The position numbers were made by a program, and so were the translations under genes. Of a DNA stretch of 64,000 bases, positions 47,124 through 60,179 are shown one piece after another. Below the pieces are notes generated by a model. The model searched no databases. It was not told the origin of the DNA and saw nothing but the letters and a program-made list of their open reading frames with translations. Location: contig NC_088926.1 in assembly GCF_038396675.1 (NCBI RefSeq), positions 19,781,001-19,845,000 on the forward strand, written 5' to 3'. Origin of the DNA: Hydra vulgaris (Eukaryota; Cnidaria; Hydrozoa; Anthoathecata; Hydridae). Position 1 is the first letter of the stretch. Each line of letters opens with the position of its first letter.

Positions 47124-50018
47124 AAGAGATTTTTTTCTTTAAATATACGCCTAATAGATTCTAAAATATGGCAAGTATTAAAAAAAACTTACCTGGAATG
47201 GTATACCAATTATTATTGTCTTTAAAATTATCTTTTTTATACACGACCTACAATTGTCTTTGTATATAGTAAAATGGAAGCAATGATTTAAAAGTTACGT
47301 TTTTTGTCCAAAAAACACATAAATTCTAATACTTCCTCTGCTCATGCGCAAATCCTTATAATACTTTACTAAAGTATGAAATGGTCATTTAGGAAGATTT
47401 GATGTAATTTCTGGTGCTTTTGATAAATTGCTCTGAAGATAAATGCCATTTGTTAATAAACCCTTGCTGTCGAATAACCCCGGTCTTTCCCAAGGTTTGG
47501 ATTTTTTGCTTAGTTAGAAATCATGGAAGTTCTATTGTACTTTTACTAGTTTCTTTTTTGTTTTCATTTATATTGAAGAAATTAACTTTTCCTTAAGATT
47601 GTTTTTGGCAATTGGTCCAAAATTAGATCTATCGTAGCAATTTTTAACAAGCATGCCGATGAAAAATTTTATCGTTAAGTTAATATAGAGCAATTTCGAA
47701 TGGAAAATCTTTTTAATAATGGAGACAAATCTTGCATAGCCATCTTTTACAGCTTAATATCAAAATAAGATTATTTATTTTAGCATTGTACAGTGTTATT
47801 ATTAGTCTTATACATTCCCACAGTATCCAAGCTTGGGACTTTAGCACACCTTAACTTTTTTTGTATTCTACAATTTACATATTTTGAATTTTACAATTAC
47901 GATAATATTTATGTCAACAAAATTCATTAATAATTGACTAACAATATTAAAACGGGATTCCTTTAATTGTAAGATTGGTTTTTAATTATGAAAAAATGTC
48001 GCAGCATAATCAATCAATATCAGTATTTTTAAACAAAAATTTAAACATCAACATGTCAAACAAAGCTTTCAAAGCTGTTTTATAAATAGTACAATAGCTA
48101 ATATTAAGTAAACGCCACAGGATACTAATAAAAATAAAGACAATACTAATGTTAGCAATAACAATAACAGTAACCATAACAGCAATATTTGTAACAATTT
48201 TCTTTTTAATTTTAAAGGTGTCTAAAAATATTTATGTTTAAAAATAAAGTTAAAAAAAATGTCTGATTCTTTTAAGTAAGATAAAATCCAAAAGAAAATT
48301 TAAAACAATTTTATTACTTGAATATATAATAATTCGTTTTCAAATCATTTTTTCGTTAAACATTGTGGTCAAAGCAGGTCACTGTAGTAATAACTGGTCA
48401 TATTATGCTCATAACCGTCGCATAACAAACGCTGTTATGTAGCCAATATTGTAATTAGAAACATTGTACCGTATCATGACTTACTATATAACAGGTCTTG
48501 ATAAAAAATGTATATATCTTTTTCATAATTCTTATAAGTTTTATGTTTAAAATAATTACAATTCTCTAGTTTGTAAAATTAGCAAATGGCGGAGACAACT
48601 AGAAGACAAAATATTCTTATCGCCAAGCCCCCAATAATCCGTAAATAACATAATTATCAAATCTTTTCATTAAAAAATCTTGTCAAATATAAATTTAAAA
48701 AATTGAAAAAAATAAAGATAAAATTTATCTAAAATTTATTTTCAATAATAAAGTAAAAAACAAACCCACAAACAAAAATATTTAAAATATAACAGTTTTT
48801 AATGATTACGATTAAGAATTCCAAATTAAAAAATATAATAAAAAAAGTTTAAAATTCTAAGAAAAATGTTTAGTTTTATATAATAATAAAATAAAAAAAT
48901 AAAAACTTGCTCATAAATATATTAACTCAAAGTTCAGACAAAACCTTTATTTAAAAAAATTGTCATTATTTAAACTTGTAAATTTTAACTGAAGTTAGTT
49001 GAGAAGTAAAATAATAAGCGAAATTTTGTTAAGTAAAAAGTTTATTATGGTTCGTTAATGTTGTGTTACTTTAGGCTTTTAATTCCATATTTTATATATT
49101 TTATTAATCTATTTTCAGTGATGATTGGAATACCTAGGGCATGGGCGGTGAACTTCCACATAATATCAACGTCATAACTTTGTAATTTATGTACTTCATA
49201 ATCATATGTACGTCATAGTCATATGTACGTCATAGCTTTGTACATATATAAAAATATATTATAAGGCCGTTATGAAGAAACAAAAGGGCATTACTGGGGT
49301 AAGAAGGCGCAACACTTAAATATTACCTTAATCTATTAATTAAATAACAATTATTGAAAACATAAACATTATTTAACAACTACACCTTAATTAACTACAC
49401 GCAAACACACACACACACACCTATTCACAGTCAAAACTTATACTTATTGTAAGTATAACTATAGGTAAGTTTTTTAACTTACCTGTTAAAAAGTATAAGT
49501 GATGTTAATGACAATAACTCAATCACTTCTGTCACTGACTTTGCCATAAGGAGGTTGTATTTGAATTTTGGAAGGTTTTTCCTTATCTTTGGGGTTCATA
49601 TGCAGAAAAACTATTTTTATTTAGACTTAGATGAACTTTAGTGCTAAAGAAAGAAATTGCTCAGCAATAATCCTATATTTTGAAAAAAGAAAAAATTAAA
49701 TTTGATTTTGGAAGAAGTCAAAGAATGAAATTAAAGAAAAAAAATTAGACAAGTATTTACTATGGAGGTCTTTATTGCCATTGTTGGCACCAGATGCCAG
49801 TGATAAAGGTGATAGCTTTATCACAGGAACATGGATAGCTAAATCCATAAAAATATAATGTGTTTATAAAAATATCTAAACAGCTACTCATTTTTTATGC
49901 AGCAGCTTACTTAAAGTGTTTGAAAGGTAATTGAAAAGCAAATCTAATTTTTTATACCTTTCTGGTCTGGTAACTATCACTTAAAAACACTCATTTTTAT
50001 ATAACAGACAACATTCAT
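47124..50018. other. AT-rich stretch without gene
   Basis: Nothing supported in 2.9 kb. A short (CA)n at 49393-49412 and a partly self-complementary segment at 49435-49500 (acttatacttatt… and …aaaagtataagt) are the only structures. Confidence 0.45.
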
Positions 50019-50226
50019 TTTTTTTTTTTTTTTTTTTTTTTATACTGTTATTTAGGTGCCCCAACAAGACCTAATGGTCTTGTCACAGAGCACCGCGGAT
50101 GTGCATTTAACCAGAAAGTTCACGCCTCCTTCCTTACCGTGACGCGAAAATAAGTCCAAGGCTCGTTTCGAACCTGGATCTCTTGCTTATAAAGCAAGAA
50201 CTCTAACCACTACGCCACGGCCGCAC
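50019..50226 (-). mobile_element. tRNA-derived SINE with A-tail
   Basis: The minus strand has GTGCGGCCGTGGCGTAGTGG (A-box), GATCCAGGTTCGAAACGAGC (B-box), body cgcgtcacggtaaggaagga ggcgtgaac and tail gctctgtgacaagaccatta ggtcttgttggggcacct, then a run of about 24 A (T on the + strand at 50019-50041). This is the best-preserved SINE in the window and a good reference for the family. Confidence 0.9.
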
Positions 50227-53220
50227 ATTTTTCTTCAATGCTGTACAAACTTTGGTTATGATAAGATGGTTGTTACAGCTTTGCATAACGCTGCAATTTT
50301 TGAAATATATTTGAACATGAATATTTAAAATGATTATGTTACAACATTCATTGAAACTATGCAAGTAAAAATATAAACAAATAAATGCCATATATTCAAT
50401 TGCGTTGCATATATATTTTCGTAACCATCAACTGTCCCTCCTAACAATTTATCCAGAGGTACAATTGAGCATTATTCTCTATACGTAAAGTGAACGCTAT
50501 TAGTGTGAATATGTTATCTGACGTTATTTAACAACATAATAAAAATTATCATACTCAGTTGTAATCAATGTGTCGAACATCTTCTCCCACTCTTTTATAC
50601 GAAATTTTGTTTGAAGCATATTTTTATTAGAAGAAATTATAATCCCCATTAGAAGCATATTTTTTTAGAAATCGCCTTGTTATTTGCCTTAATATTAGCA
50701 TCATATTTTGGTTTTATTTTTTTTAACCTATGCTTTTCATTTATTTTTAATGTCGTTTTTGTAGCCTTAAAACCGGAAATACGCCTAAATTTACAATTCT
50801 AGTTTTATTTTTGTCTTAAATATAAACTCTTGGCAATTTTTTTTTTTTTCTTCTTAAAGCATTTAATCTACACGGCTTTTAATTTTACCTTTCACTAATA
50901 TTGACATGTAATAAGAAAAAGATTTATAAAGATGGTAAAGCATGTTTAAAAAATGATACTCCATCTCTGCAGTATAAGTACTCTCGTAAAACAAAGATTT
51001 TAGTATTAATATGATCAAAAAATGCTACAATAAAGGACAAACAATCGAAAGTTAAAGTTAAACTGTTTATGTATTTAAAAAACTCAAATATTTTTATGCA
51101 TGCTAAGTATTTATAAAAATTGGCTTAAGTATATCGTGACTGTGCCATGCAAATCTGAACCAAACTAAAAACCTCACTTAATCACTATTTAGTGGACCAA
51201 TATCTCTACAAAATATTACATATTAGGGAACTTGATACTGAGTTTCATTTTAAACAGACATTTCTTATTTTGGAAGAAGTTTAAAATAATGGCGCTAATA
51301 GCTCTTATTTGTAATGGTAACAAAGTCAGTAACAGGTTTTATAACATTTTTTTTAAAAAAACATGGTGTACTAAAGATATTAGACATTTTTTAATTTTAT
51401 TATGTCCGTTTGTTATGCGTAAATAGTTTACGTAATAAATGGGTCGCAGAAAAAAAAAGATTGAAATAAATTTTTTAAAGTTTTAAATTGACTATTATAC
51501 AAATTTGGACTATTTTACTGACGAATGAAATTACCTATTATACGTAATTATACTAATATGAACTTGATTATTACACTAAAGTACAAAAAATTAAAAAGAA
51601 AGCTATTTATATGCGGACATTATTTTGCGGGAAAATATGCGGACATTATTTTGCGGGAAAAACCCGCACCTGGTTCTTTGAAATTGAATCTTTTTTTTTA
51701 ATACGTATATATATTTTTTAAATGTTTTTGCATTTCTACACATCATATATTTGTTATATATGAAATATATTTATAAGTAATTTCAAACTACTTTAACATT
51801 TATAACAAACATTTTTATTACTATAATTTATTTATATTGTTTAACTGCTAAATAAATTTTAAATAAAATTTATAAATTGCAAATATCGCAACGCACAGTG
51901 TTGAAAAAAAATCAATTTCGATCAAATGTTTTTTTGGTTACTGCGAACGGAACAAAACTAAGTACAATCAATACAATAAATAGATTGATAATCATATGAT
52001 GTCATATGATGTCATATGATCACACTAAATGGTAATCAGTAAAAAAAAAATATTTTTGAATTATACGACTGATATATTATATTGTTCAATTACAATAATG
52101 GTTTTTTTTTAATTTTTTTTTTTATAAAATTATAAAATAATTTTATAATTTGCTAAATAAAAAACACCACATTGCTAAATAAAAAGAAACTGGGGTAACA
52201 CAAATCTGGAGTTAAAAGGTTTATTTAAAACAATTGCACGTTTAACGCGTTCTGATCGATTACAACGGCCGTTGATTTAACACGTTCCGTTCAGACATCA
52301 CTAAGTATCATAAAAAAAAAAATTTTTTTCTTCTAGAAGTATAAGATAGTCACGCAAAAAAAACCAGCAGGTCACTTGTTAATATTTATTGTATGAAAAA
52401 AATAAGATATAGAAGTAGTTAATTAAGCTATATATGCGACGATTTAATATATACATAAATATTTAATTATATAGAATATACACTTAATATAATCTTGCAT
52501 GATATTATACTTGATATCATTCATAAAAGGCAAAATTGAACAAAAAGTGAATTAATAATCGAGTTATTAAAAAAAACAATCTGAAGAAAATACTGATACG
52601 GATATTAACGTTTCATTGTTTTATTTCTATAGACTTCGTTGTTTTCTCTTCAAACATTGCAGATAACCTAAAATTATTCCTTCAAAGACTTTGATCGTTT
52701 TATTTAGTTTTAAGTTCGAATTGTATGGTTAAGTCTTCATTTATTGTTAAAACCGCGTTTGAACTTACAATTTCTTTGAATAAATAAAATAAATTTATTT
52801 AGCAAACAATGTATGAGTCGATAAACAATGAGGCGACTTTCAGGTACTTTTTTAACAATAAAATATATGAACTTTTATATACTATATATTTAATAATTAT
52901 TATTAATGTAAGAACAAAAGTTTGCAATATAAACACGTGAGTATTGTCTCTCTTTTAACTTTTTTTCTATGATCTACAGTTTTTTATTTATTATAAAAAT
53001 AACCGAAAATTAATGGGTCATTTATATATCATTACTTTTCATATGATTTAAAATAAACACAACAAAAACTGATATTTTATTTTCTCAATAATTTTGGAAT
53101 CTTTCAGATTTTTTTGAAATTTGTCACTAGTTCTTGTAAATCCATTTATAGATAATGCATATCTGCGTGGTCATGCTTTTTACGCACATTAAAAAAACAC
53201 TTATATACATTCATATATTA
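50227..53220. other. AT-rich stretch without gene
   Basis: No gene supported in 3 kb. A direct repeat tatgcggacattattttgcg ggaaaa occurs twice (51610-51660) and catatgatgt three times (51993-52020). Confidence 0.45.
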
Positions 53221-53246
53221 TAAAAGTATGTTTATATATGTACATA

Positions 53247-53254
<8 letters not shown>

Positions 53255-53315
<61 letters not shown>
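53255..53315. repeat. (TA)n microsatellite
   Basis: About 30 TA units. Confidence 0.95.
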
Positions 53316-53318
<3 letters not shown>

Positions 53319-53400
53319 CGAATATTTTTAAATGTATTCTACAAGGTAGAGTGCTCAGTGTTTTCAAAAAAACAGAGCAATAATAAATTAGTAGAAAAAG

Positions 53401-53403
<3 letters not shown>

Positions 53404-53469
<66 letters not shown>

Positions 53470-53505
53470 GATGGTGATGATGATAAAGATGATAGTGATG
53501 ATGAG
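53404..53505. repeat. (TA)n tract followed by a GAT-rich tract
   Basis: TA units with one phase break near 53436, then about 40 bp of imperfect (GATGGT/GATGAT)n. Confidence 0.9.
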
Positions 53506-54164
53506 ACCACAAGGAGGTGGAGTTTAGATAACACAGCCAGTACTTATTTTTTATTGGGGGTTTTATCACAAAAAAAGTTGTTGCTGTTTTTTATTAAGAA
53601 CATTTTAAGAAAAACGATCTTTTGTCAAAGAATCGCAGTGGGCGCATTAGTTACCTATACATATATTTATTCCTTTTTGCATAATATCGCATTTCATCTT
53701 CTAATAATAACATATATAAGCTAAAGTTTTTATAGCTTCTGTGAGAAAATATATTTTATGTGGAAAAGTTTATTAGAATTGTTTTAAAAGTTTTTTGATC
53801 ATCGTAATTGAATTTTTTTATTGTAAGATATTAATGATAGTAACTGCAAATAACGTGCTTACTTTCAACTTTTAACTTTGATGATTTTCTGCTTACTTAA
53901 GCAAAACTGTTGCAACATTACCGAACATGTTCAGTGATAATAAGCATAATCGCATTTATATAAAAAGCTTTACAATAAACATTAATAGTTAAAATACTTT
54001 TTAAAAAATGACGTTATGTAATTTATTCCCATTTTTTATCGATTCCCACATTACGTGATCATATAATGCAATGATGTTGAGATGTGTTTCCATAGCAATT
54101 TACTCAACGTTAAAACATCTTCCTTTTTAAAACGTTTAAATGTTTTTGTTTTGATTTGACGAAT

Positions 54165-55740
54165 GTTATTTTTTTATTTTTTTTTTTATTTTTTTATTTA
54201 TTTGCCGTATAATATTATTTACACTAAGATTTATAATATTATACGGGCAGGACTTCAAGAAGATCGTAATGACCTCATCACGAAGCCCTTAACAAAACTC
54301 TATTTTCTTCTACAATAAAAGCATCTATATACTTTATAAAATAAATATATACCGAGAATATATAATCACTAAATATATCATAAATTTAACACTCTACATA
54401 CTTCAGAAGTGAAATTCAAAATAAAACATAACAAAATGCTGTATAACAACTGAAAATATTTTTTAAAAAATCAAAAAAAATCAAGAATATTTTATGTTGA
54501 AAAAATGGTTTTTTTTAATAGATTGTTTGAAAAAGGAATAGGTCAATTTAGATGAAGAAACAAAATTAGTCCGTACTATTTCATTCCAGAGAAAATGTCC
54601 ACGATAAGATATACAAAATTGAGCTTGTTTATTATTGCAAAAGGTTTTTCTAAAATGCTATTATTACGTAGGAAATATTTGTTTTGGGGTTTAATTATGT
54701 GAAGGTGTACAGAAACATCGGGGGACATAAGTTCTTTACATTTGTACATTAAACACAAAACATTAAATACATTTAATTGATAAACACTTCAGGCGTCCAT
54801 TTCTTTAAAAGGCGGTTCAGAGTTCGAAAAACAACTTTTAAAATTTATTATGTGAGCTGCGTGTTTCTGATGCCAATAAAGAGATTTAAGTTTAGTTTTA
54901 TGTGTACTTCCCCATATAATATTTGCATAATTGATATGACAGTGAATAAAAGAGTAATATAATTGTGTTAATTGCTTTTTGTTTAAAATACCTCTAGATT
55001 TGTATAGAATTCCAATGTTTTTTGCAACTTTATTAGAAATATTATTGATGTGTGATTTCCAAGACAAATTTTCTTCAATAAAAACTCCTAAAAATTTTGT
55101 CACTTTTTCTCCTTTTAGGATGACATTGTCTATAAAAAGATCAGGCATATTTACAGGCAGTATCTGTTTTTGATAGTTTGGATGGAAAAGTATCCGTTTT
55201 TTTTTTTCGACATTTAAAGATTATTCTTTTGAACCAAAATGAAATTTTTTAAGTTGTCTGTTCATATTATTAAAAAGTATGTTTATATTTTCATGTGGCT
55301 GAAACAAGTTTGTGTTGTCTGCAAAAATTATAGTCTTTAAATTGGATACTTTGTTAAGACCATTTATATATATAAAGAAAAGAAGTGATCCAAGTATGGA
55401 TCCTTGTGGGACACCACATGTTATGTTTGAAGTTGGGAATCTTTGTTAAAAACAAATTGCTTTTGGTTGGAGAAATAACTTTTGAACCAACTTAAAGTTT
55501 TTCCTGCTATGCCAAAATATTTAAGTTTTTTAAGCAAAATATTATGATCGACCTTGTCAAAAGCTTTTGACAAGTCAATGAAAACACCAAGAGTAAATTT
55601 TTGATTTTTAAAAGATTCGTTAATACAACGTGTTAATTGAAGAATAGCATGTTCGGTTAAGTTGTTTTTTTTAAACCGAGCTGATTTTCGTAAAGAAGTT
55701 TATTGGTAATAAGGTATGTGTACACTTTGTTATGCATTAT
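54165..55740 (-). pseudogene. LINE (CR1/jockey-like), downstream half: RT palm to 3' end
   Basis: Minus strand, starting at the insertion point of the 5.9-kb element: MHNKVYTYLITNKLLYENQ, then LGVFIDLSKAFDKVDHNILL (catalytic Asp, about 55590-55530), a damaged VPQGSILG block (about 55410) and a FADN version of FADD (about 55330). The C-terminal part is open at 55148-54789 (KFLGVFIEENLSWKSHINNI; LYYSFIHCHINYANIIWGST). A 3' UTR follows, ending with gatgaggtcattacgatctt cttgaagtcctgcccgta and an A-rich tail near 54165-54200. Together with 61648-61950 it forms one retrotransposon relic. Frameshifts and the altered FADD box mean it is dead. Confidence 0.85.
55736..55740. repeat. Left target-site duplication of the 5.9-kb element
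   Basis: ATTAT, matching ATTAT at 61648-61652. If the element ends are drawn one base further out (TAGTAGG…CCTACTA), the duplication reads TTA (55737-55739 and 61649-61651). Confidence 0.75.
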
Positions 55741-56053
55741 AGTAGGAGAGAATTAGCGAAAAATAGGGTCCAACCCGGACAAATATAGTATAAAGCTGAA
55801 ACTTTGAAGAGAGAAAGTAGACAGTGTCTGGATGAGCGTAAAAAAAATCCCCGTTGATTGCGCTACGGGAACATCCCTTTTAGAGCAATTTGGGGTACAA
55901 AAAAGGGGCAATTTTGACAGCACCAAAATATCATAAACTTTATATCGTTGGATCGAAAATTTTATGCTGATTAATATTTATATAAGAACTATTTCTTGAA
56001 AAAAAACTATTTTTTAAGTTATTTACGTTTGAAAAGTGTAAAATCGTTAAAAT
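55741..56053. repeat. Left terminal inverted repeat of the 5.9-kb element
   Basis: Shares long blocks with the right repeat: cagtgtctggatgagcgta (one mismatch), cgggaacatccctttt, gcaatttgggg, aacaccaaaatatcat-like and atttatataagaactat, ending near acgtttgaaaagtg. Confidence 0.92.
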
Positions 56054-56208
56054 GTTATATTTTTTTGTTTTCAAAACATAATAATATAACTTTTGTCTGT
56101 GCGCAATTTTAAATGGGAAAAAATTAGAAAAAAATATATTCTTTTAAAATAACTTTAAGACTTAAATGCAAATTTCTTTAAAATTAGATGTCCGATATCT
56201 TACTTTTC

Positions 56209-56745
56209 TCAAAACAAATCATCAAATAAATTTCTCTCGTTTTCAATTTCATCACTTGAATCTTCTTTAATTTCAAAATCCGAAAAATGCAAAATATTTG
56301 TATTCCAAAATCAACAAAAATATTTAAAGAAGATGATGTGTATATTTAAAAAAAAAATTTACCGTTTTATTGTTTATACTGCAGTCTTGCCCATGACAGC
56401 CACCGCATGCAGACATGCATTTTAATCCGTTTTTCCTGCAAGAACACATATTAGTTCCGCACATATTTCTTGACGAAGTTTTACAATCGTAGCGAATCAC
56501 TTTTAATATATTGGGTGGTGCCACATCTTTGTCTGTTGGTATTGGAAGAAGACAACCATTATCTAACTTCCATCCCCATTCTTTAGGATCCAAGTTAAAA
56601 GATTCATCTAGCATTTTCCATTCAACAACTTGTAGGTGAACTTTAAGACCATGAAAATAAGCAGCACGGTCTGTGGGTGGTAACTTTTCTGGCTTAATAA
56701 TTCCTTCAAAAACCATTTGTTTATATTTTAAATACCTAAAAAAAA
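56209..56745 (-). pseudogene. C-terminal exons: Cys-rich module and acidic tail
   Basis: YLKYKQMVFEGIIKPEKLPP, then VHLQVVEWKMLDESF, DPKEWGWKLDNGCLLPIPTD and a Cys cluster (MCGTNMCSCRKNGLKCMSAC then GGCHGQDC; eight Cys within about 35 residues, probably binding zinc). A second piece at 56283-56209 reads SDFEIKEDSSDEIENERNLF DDLF and a stop, the acidic end typical of the family. Its acceptor is not visible, and a donor-like ACG|GTAAAT precedes the gap at about 56362. Confidence 0.75.
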
Positions 56746-56829
56746 CACTATGAAAATATGACACTTTCTAAATCTAAATGAGTGACTTAAATCCACAAAA
56801 TTATAATTAAACTTTCAAATACCAACTGC
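56746..56829 (-). other. Short spliceosomal intron in the element gene
   Basis: Between RKMQ (56835) and YLKYKQM (56742) the minus strand shows GT-rich donor choices (CAGTTGGTATTTG) and an acceptor TTTTTTTTAG directly before GTATTTAAAATATAAAC. A donor at CA|GTTGGT gives phase 2 and an in-frame join. Length about 85-90 nt. The exact donor is uncertain. Confidence 0.55.
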
Positions 56830-57694
56830 ATTTTCCTTAACGAAGATTCTGCATTTCCACCAAAAAGTTCAATGAATGCCCTTACTGCAGATTCTCCAAC
56901 TTCTTTTTTGGTTGCCCAGTAATCCAAAATAATTTCAGATACTGATTGTATATTATTGGATTTTTGCAGTAAATTTAAAAAACTAGGTTTTCCTTTTCCC
57001 AGTATTGAAGATGGCGAGTCACATCCTGACCATGCGTGAACAAATAGCAGATGTTCTTTAAAATCCATTACTCGAGATTGAGCGTCTTTAATACTCCAGA
57101 GTTTTTTCTTTCTTTCTTGATAAAAAAAAATATTATTTAATTCATCTTTCCAATGATACATTAGCATAACTGCTATATCAGTATCATCAGCAACAACAAT
57201 GCATGGTGAAATTTCCTTTGCAACTTCCAACGATTTAGAGACAATTTTCGTGTCAGCATCCCCTTTGAAAATATATACTTCATATCCATCTCGTTTAAGG
57301 TAATCTGACAAAAGTAAAATTAGTTGTGCCTTGTTGTGTGAATTCGATTGTGTGAACGCTCTTGTGAGTACGGAAAGTTGTGTGAACGCTCTTGTGAGTA
57401 CGGAACTTGATTATTTTCTCTTATAACAAGATTTTGGGAAGAACCTTTGCATTTTCTTCTGATGTATTCATTAGATTTAATTGAAGATTTCTTATCATAA
57501 CCATCAAATATAATATAAGTGGTGGCATAATTTTTTCTTATGTAGCTGATGTAGATCTCAACAATTTCTACAAACCTCATACCTTTGTTCCAAAGAACTT
57601 TGTGGAGTAAGGAACCTCCATCAAGGACATATTTGCACAAACTGACATTTGTACTTGCTTTAATTTCGTCGTCAGGAAGAATCACTTTGCGCAA
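56787..57694 (-). pseudogene. FEN1/XPG-like PIN nuclease region of the element protein
   Basis: Conserved acidic motifs in family order: IIFDGYDKKSS (about 57508), GDADTKIVSKS (about 57263), CIVVADDTDIAVMLMYH (about 57200-57140), and LFVHAWSGCDSPSSILGKGK (about 57040-56990). The last resembles the GCD-x-x-x-G-x-GKG/helix-hairpin-helix approach of XPG-type nucleases. The acids D, D-x-D and DD-x-D are all kept, so the site would be competent apart from the frameshift at 57311-57400. That shift coincides with two direct copies of gtgtgaacgctcttgtgagt acggaa (57342-57405). Flap or structure-specific DNA cleavage is the expected activity of the fold; it is not proven for this family. Confidence 0.75.
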
Positions 57695-58695
57695 AGATGG
57701 TTATTTTTAAATAATGACTGTGAGAGATGAGTAAGCTCATAATCAAAATATAGTTCAACTACATCCTCTCTTTCTGCAATTGCTGCAAGTCTATTAAAAA
57801 GGAGTGTTGGATCGACACAACAATCAGTTTGTTTGTCTAGCTTTACGCTATTGGTCAAAACATCCAAAGAAAAAAATGTATTCTTCTTTTTAAACTTTGC
57901 TTCATTGAACTTAAGGCCGCTGAGAAATGTTTGTAGACGAACACCTATGTTCTCAGCCTCGTCACAATTGACAAGATCTTCACCATTGACTGACACAAGA
58001 CCCGTAGATAATGAATATAGATTTCTATCGACAGCATTGAATGGATTTCTTACAGAAAACAAGTCATAAAACAACTCATAATGTTCATAATCACATACTA
58101 ATCTTTTAACACCCATTTCTTTATTGCTTTCCGTAACTCCGATGTCAAATCCAGATAACTTATGCATTGCTTCATGAACACTTGCTGAATAACAGATGCT
58201 GATTGTCCATAGGTTGCGTACATTTTTATCAAGTCCTCTACCTCTAGTTAAACCACCATTGCATTTAAAAGACCGCATCAGGGTCTGCTCTATTACAAGA
58301 TCAAAAGATAGGCCAGCCCAATACCTTTCAGATCGGCGCACTGCGTGACGACCATCTAAGAATTGTTGATGTAACCATGGATTCGTTTCTGAAAGGTATT
58401 GCATTTCTTGCAAATATAACTTGAAGCACTTGGTATAATTTGAATGCCCTGATGCGGCAAATAAGTTTAGCATTTTTGAGATAATTTGAAGATGCAAGTA
58501 CCAGTTACAAGTTCTCTCTGCAACTAAAAATTTCTTTATGATACTTATATAGTATATGTACAAGATCCAAAGTTTTGCTGTGCGTGATTCATATGACTTC
58601 TTTTCCGTATAGGTTAATATGGCACATTCAATATTTTTGAAAGCATCCGCATTATCAAGTCTGATTAACTCTTCCTCATTCATACCATTTTGCAT
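57682..58695 (-). pseudogene. Central conserved region of the element protein
   Basis: 337 residues open. Blocks RTCNWYLHLQIISKMLNLFA, HQQFLDGRHAVRRSERYWAG, LSFDLVIEQTLMRSFKCNGG then LTRGRG and SVHEAMHKLSGFDIGVTESN are the hallmark order of the family between the core and the PIN region. Their function is unknown to me. No membrane segments. A DDE-type catalytic triad is not obvious by eye. Confidence 0.75.
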
Positions 58696-60132
58696 AATAT
58701 GACATCAATGCACTCCGGACCAACATGCGACCTCTTAAAGCTCTTGCAACAGCTTTTCCTTTAAGCATATGTTTTACTGTATCTTCAAAGTAAACTTGTT
58801 CTAAAACTTTTTCCAGGCCAGTCCCTGCCATTAGTTTTCCAATGCTTCCGAGAAAGCTCATCATTGTGTGAAACCCTCCGAGTCGACATACTATATTGAG
58901 GTTCTGATCTTTTATAACACCAAACGCTTTCTGCCATAATGGATGATCAAACGTAACGCAGGTAGTAACTATTTTATATTTACTGGCTTCATCAATAATG
59001 AACAATAGTGTAGAATATATGCATGTTTCATCTGAAGAATTTAAGTCAATAATAGGTAAAAATTTTATGGATGCTTTTTCATAAACTGTTTTTGATTGTG
59101 ATGTAGTATGCATCATATAACCTGACCAGTTTGGGTGAGGACTATTTCTTGAACTAAAAAACCATGCCACATGCCAAATAAGATCAAGATTCATTTCGGG
59201 CGCACGGAATACTTCAGATACAATATTTCTTATTGGTTTAAAACTTACATTTAATAAACCCTGATAGCTTGATCCGTGATAAGGCGTTATTTTTAAAGAC
59301 ATATCAATAATTTTTTAATAGACTTAGGTTTCAAACGTGTTATGCTTTCATAATTGTATTTAGAAGACGAACATATTGATATTAAACCCATTCCGTTAAA
59401 CGTTCCTTTTCCGGTCAATGTTCGAATGTCGTGATCTAAATTATCAGCGACCCAATGTAGGAAGTTCGGCTCTTGTTCTTGCACGGCATTTACTCTACTA
59501 ACTGCAGCAGATAACTTGAACAACTTAACTTCATCGGAGGAAATTGAAAATCCAAATTTGTAAAGGTGATCCACAAGCCATTTTGTTTCAAAAGATTTAT
59601 CGATATCTACTCCAATTCCAAATGGAATTGGTGCTATCATAGATCTTGGTCGCAAAGCTTGAGCAATGCATTGTCCTAAACTAATTTGTCGAAGCTTAAC
59701 TGAAATTAAATAGCTTAGAAATAGCTGTAAACTCTTTGGAACCCATTTGAGTCCATATTTAATTTCACCTATATCCTCTAGTGACGGATATACAGATTTA
59801 TCGACATTCATTCCTCTGATTTCGCTTTTAATTATACTTGCAGCGGCAGAAATAATATCATTTTTAGTGTGATCTTTCTTTTTTTGAAATTTCGATATAA
59901 CAAAAGAAGCCATATCTCTGAAAAAAACTAAATTAGATTGACCAGAGAGTTCTCCAAAAAAAATATGATCACGATAATGTTCAAGTAATTTTCGTTTTAA
60001 AGATTTCGTCGAGTAACACGGATAACCATTACTAAGTTCTTTCATTTTAATGTGCACATCTGAAAGAGTATAAAGTTCGCAGTCAGTTTCTTCTTCTAAC
60101 CAGAAACAGAGTTTCTCAAAATTCTCAAACAT
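58676..60132 (-). pseudogene. Core conserved region of the element protein
   Basis: 60132-59293 includes SIGVD-type text (APIPFGIGVDIDKSFETKWL, FLHWVADNLDHDIRTLTGKG then TFNGMG). 59302-58676 includes LDLIWHVAWFFSSRNSPHPN then WSGYM, FLPIIDLNSSDETCIYSTLL, TCVTFDHPLWQKAFGV and IVCRLGGFHTMMSFLGSIGK then LMAGTGLEKVLEQVYFEDTV. The aspartates in VDNLDHD, PIIDLN and TFDHPLW and the H in GGFHT are the best candidates for an RNase-H-like active site, but this is a guess from conservation in memory. The frame break at 59300 lies in an A run. Confidence 0.75.
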
Positions 60133-60179
60133 AATGAGATCTAATGGGCATCAACGTTGGTTGTCGCTTTTAGTTTTAA

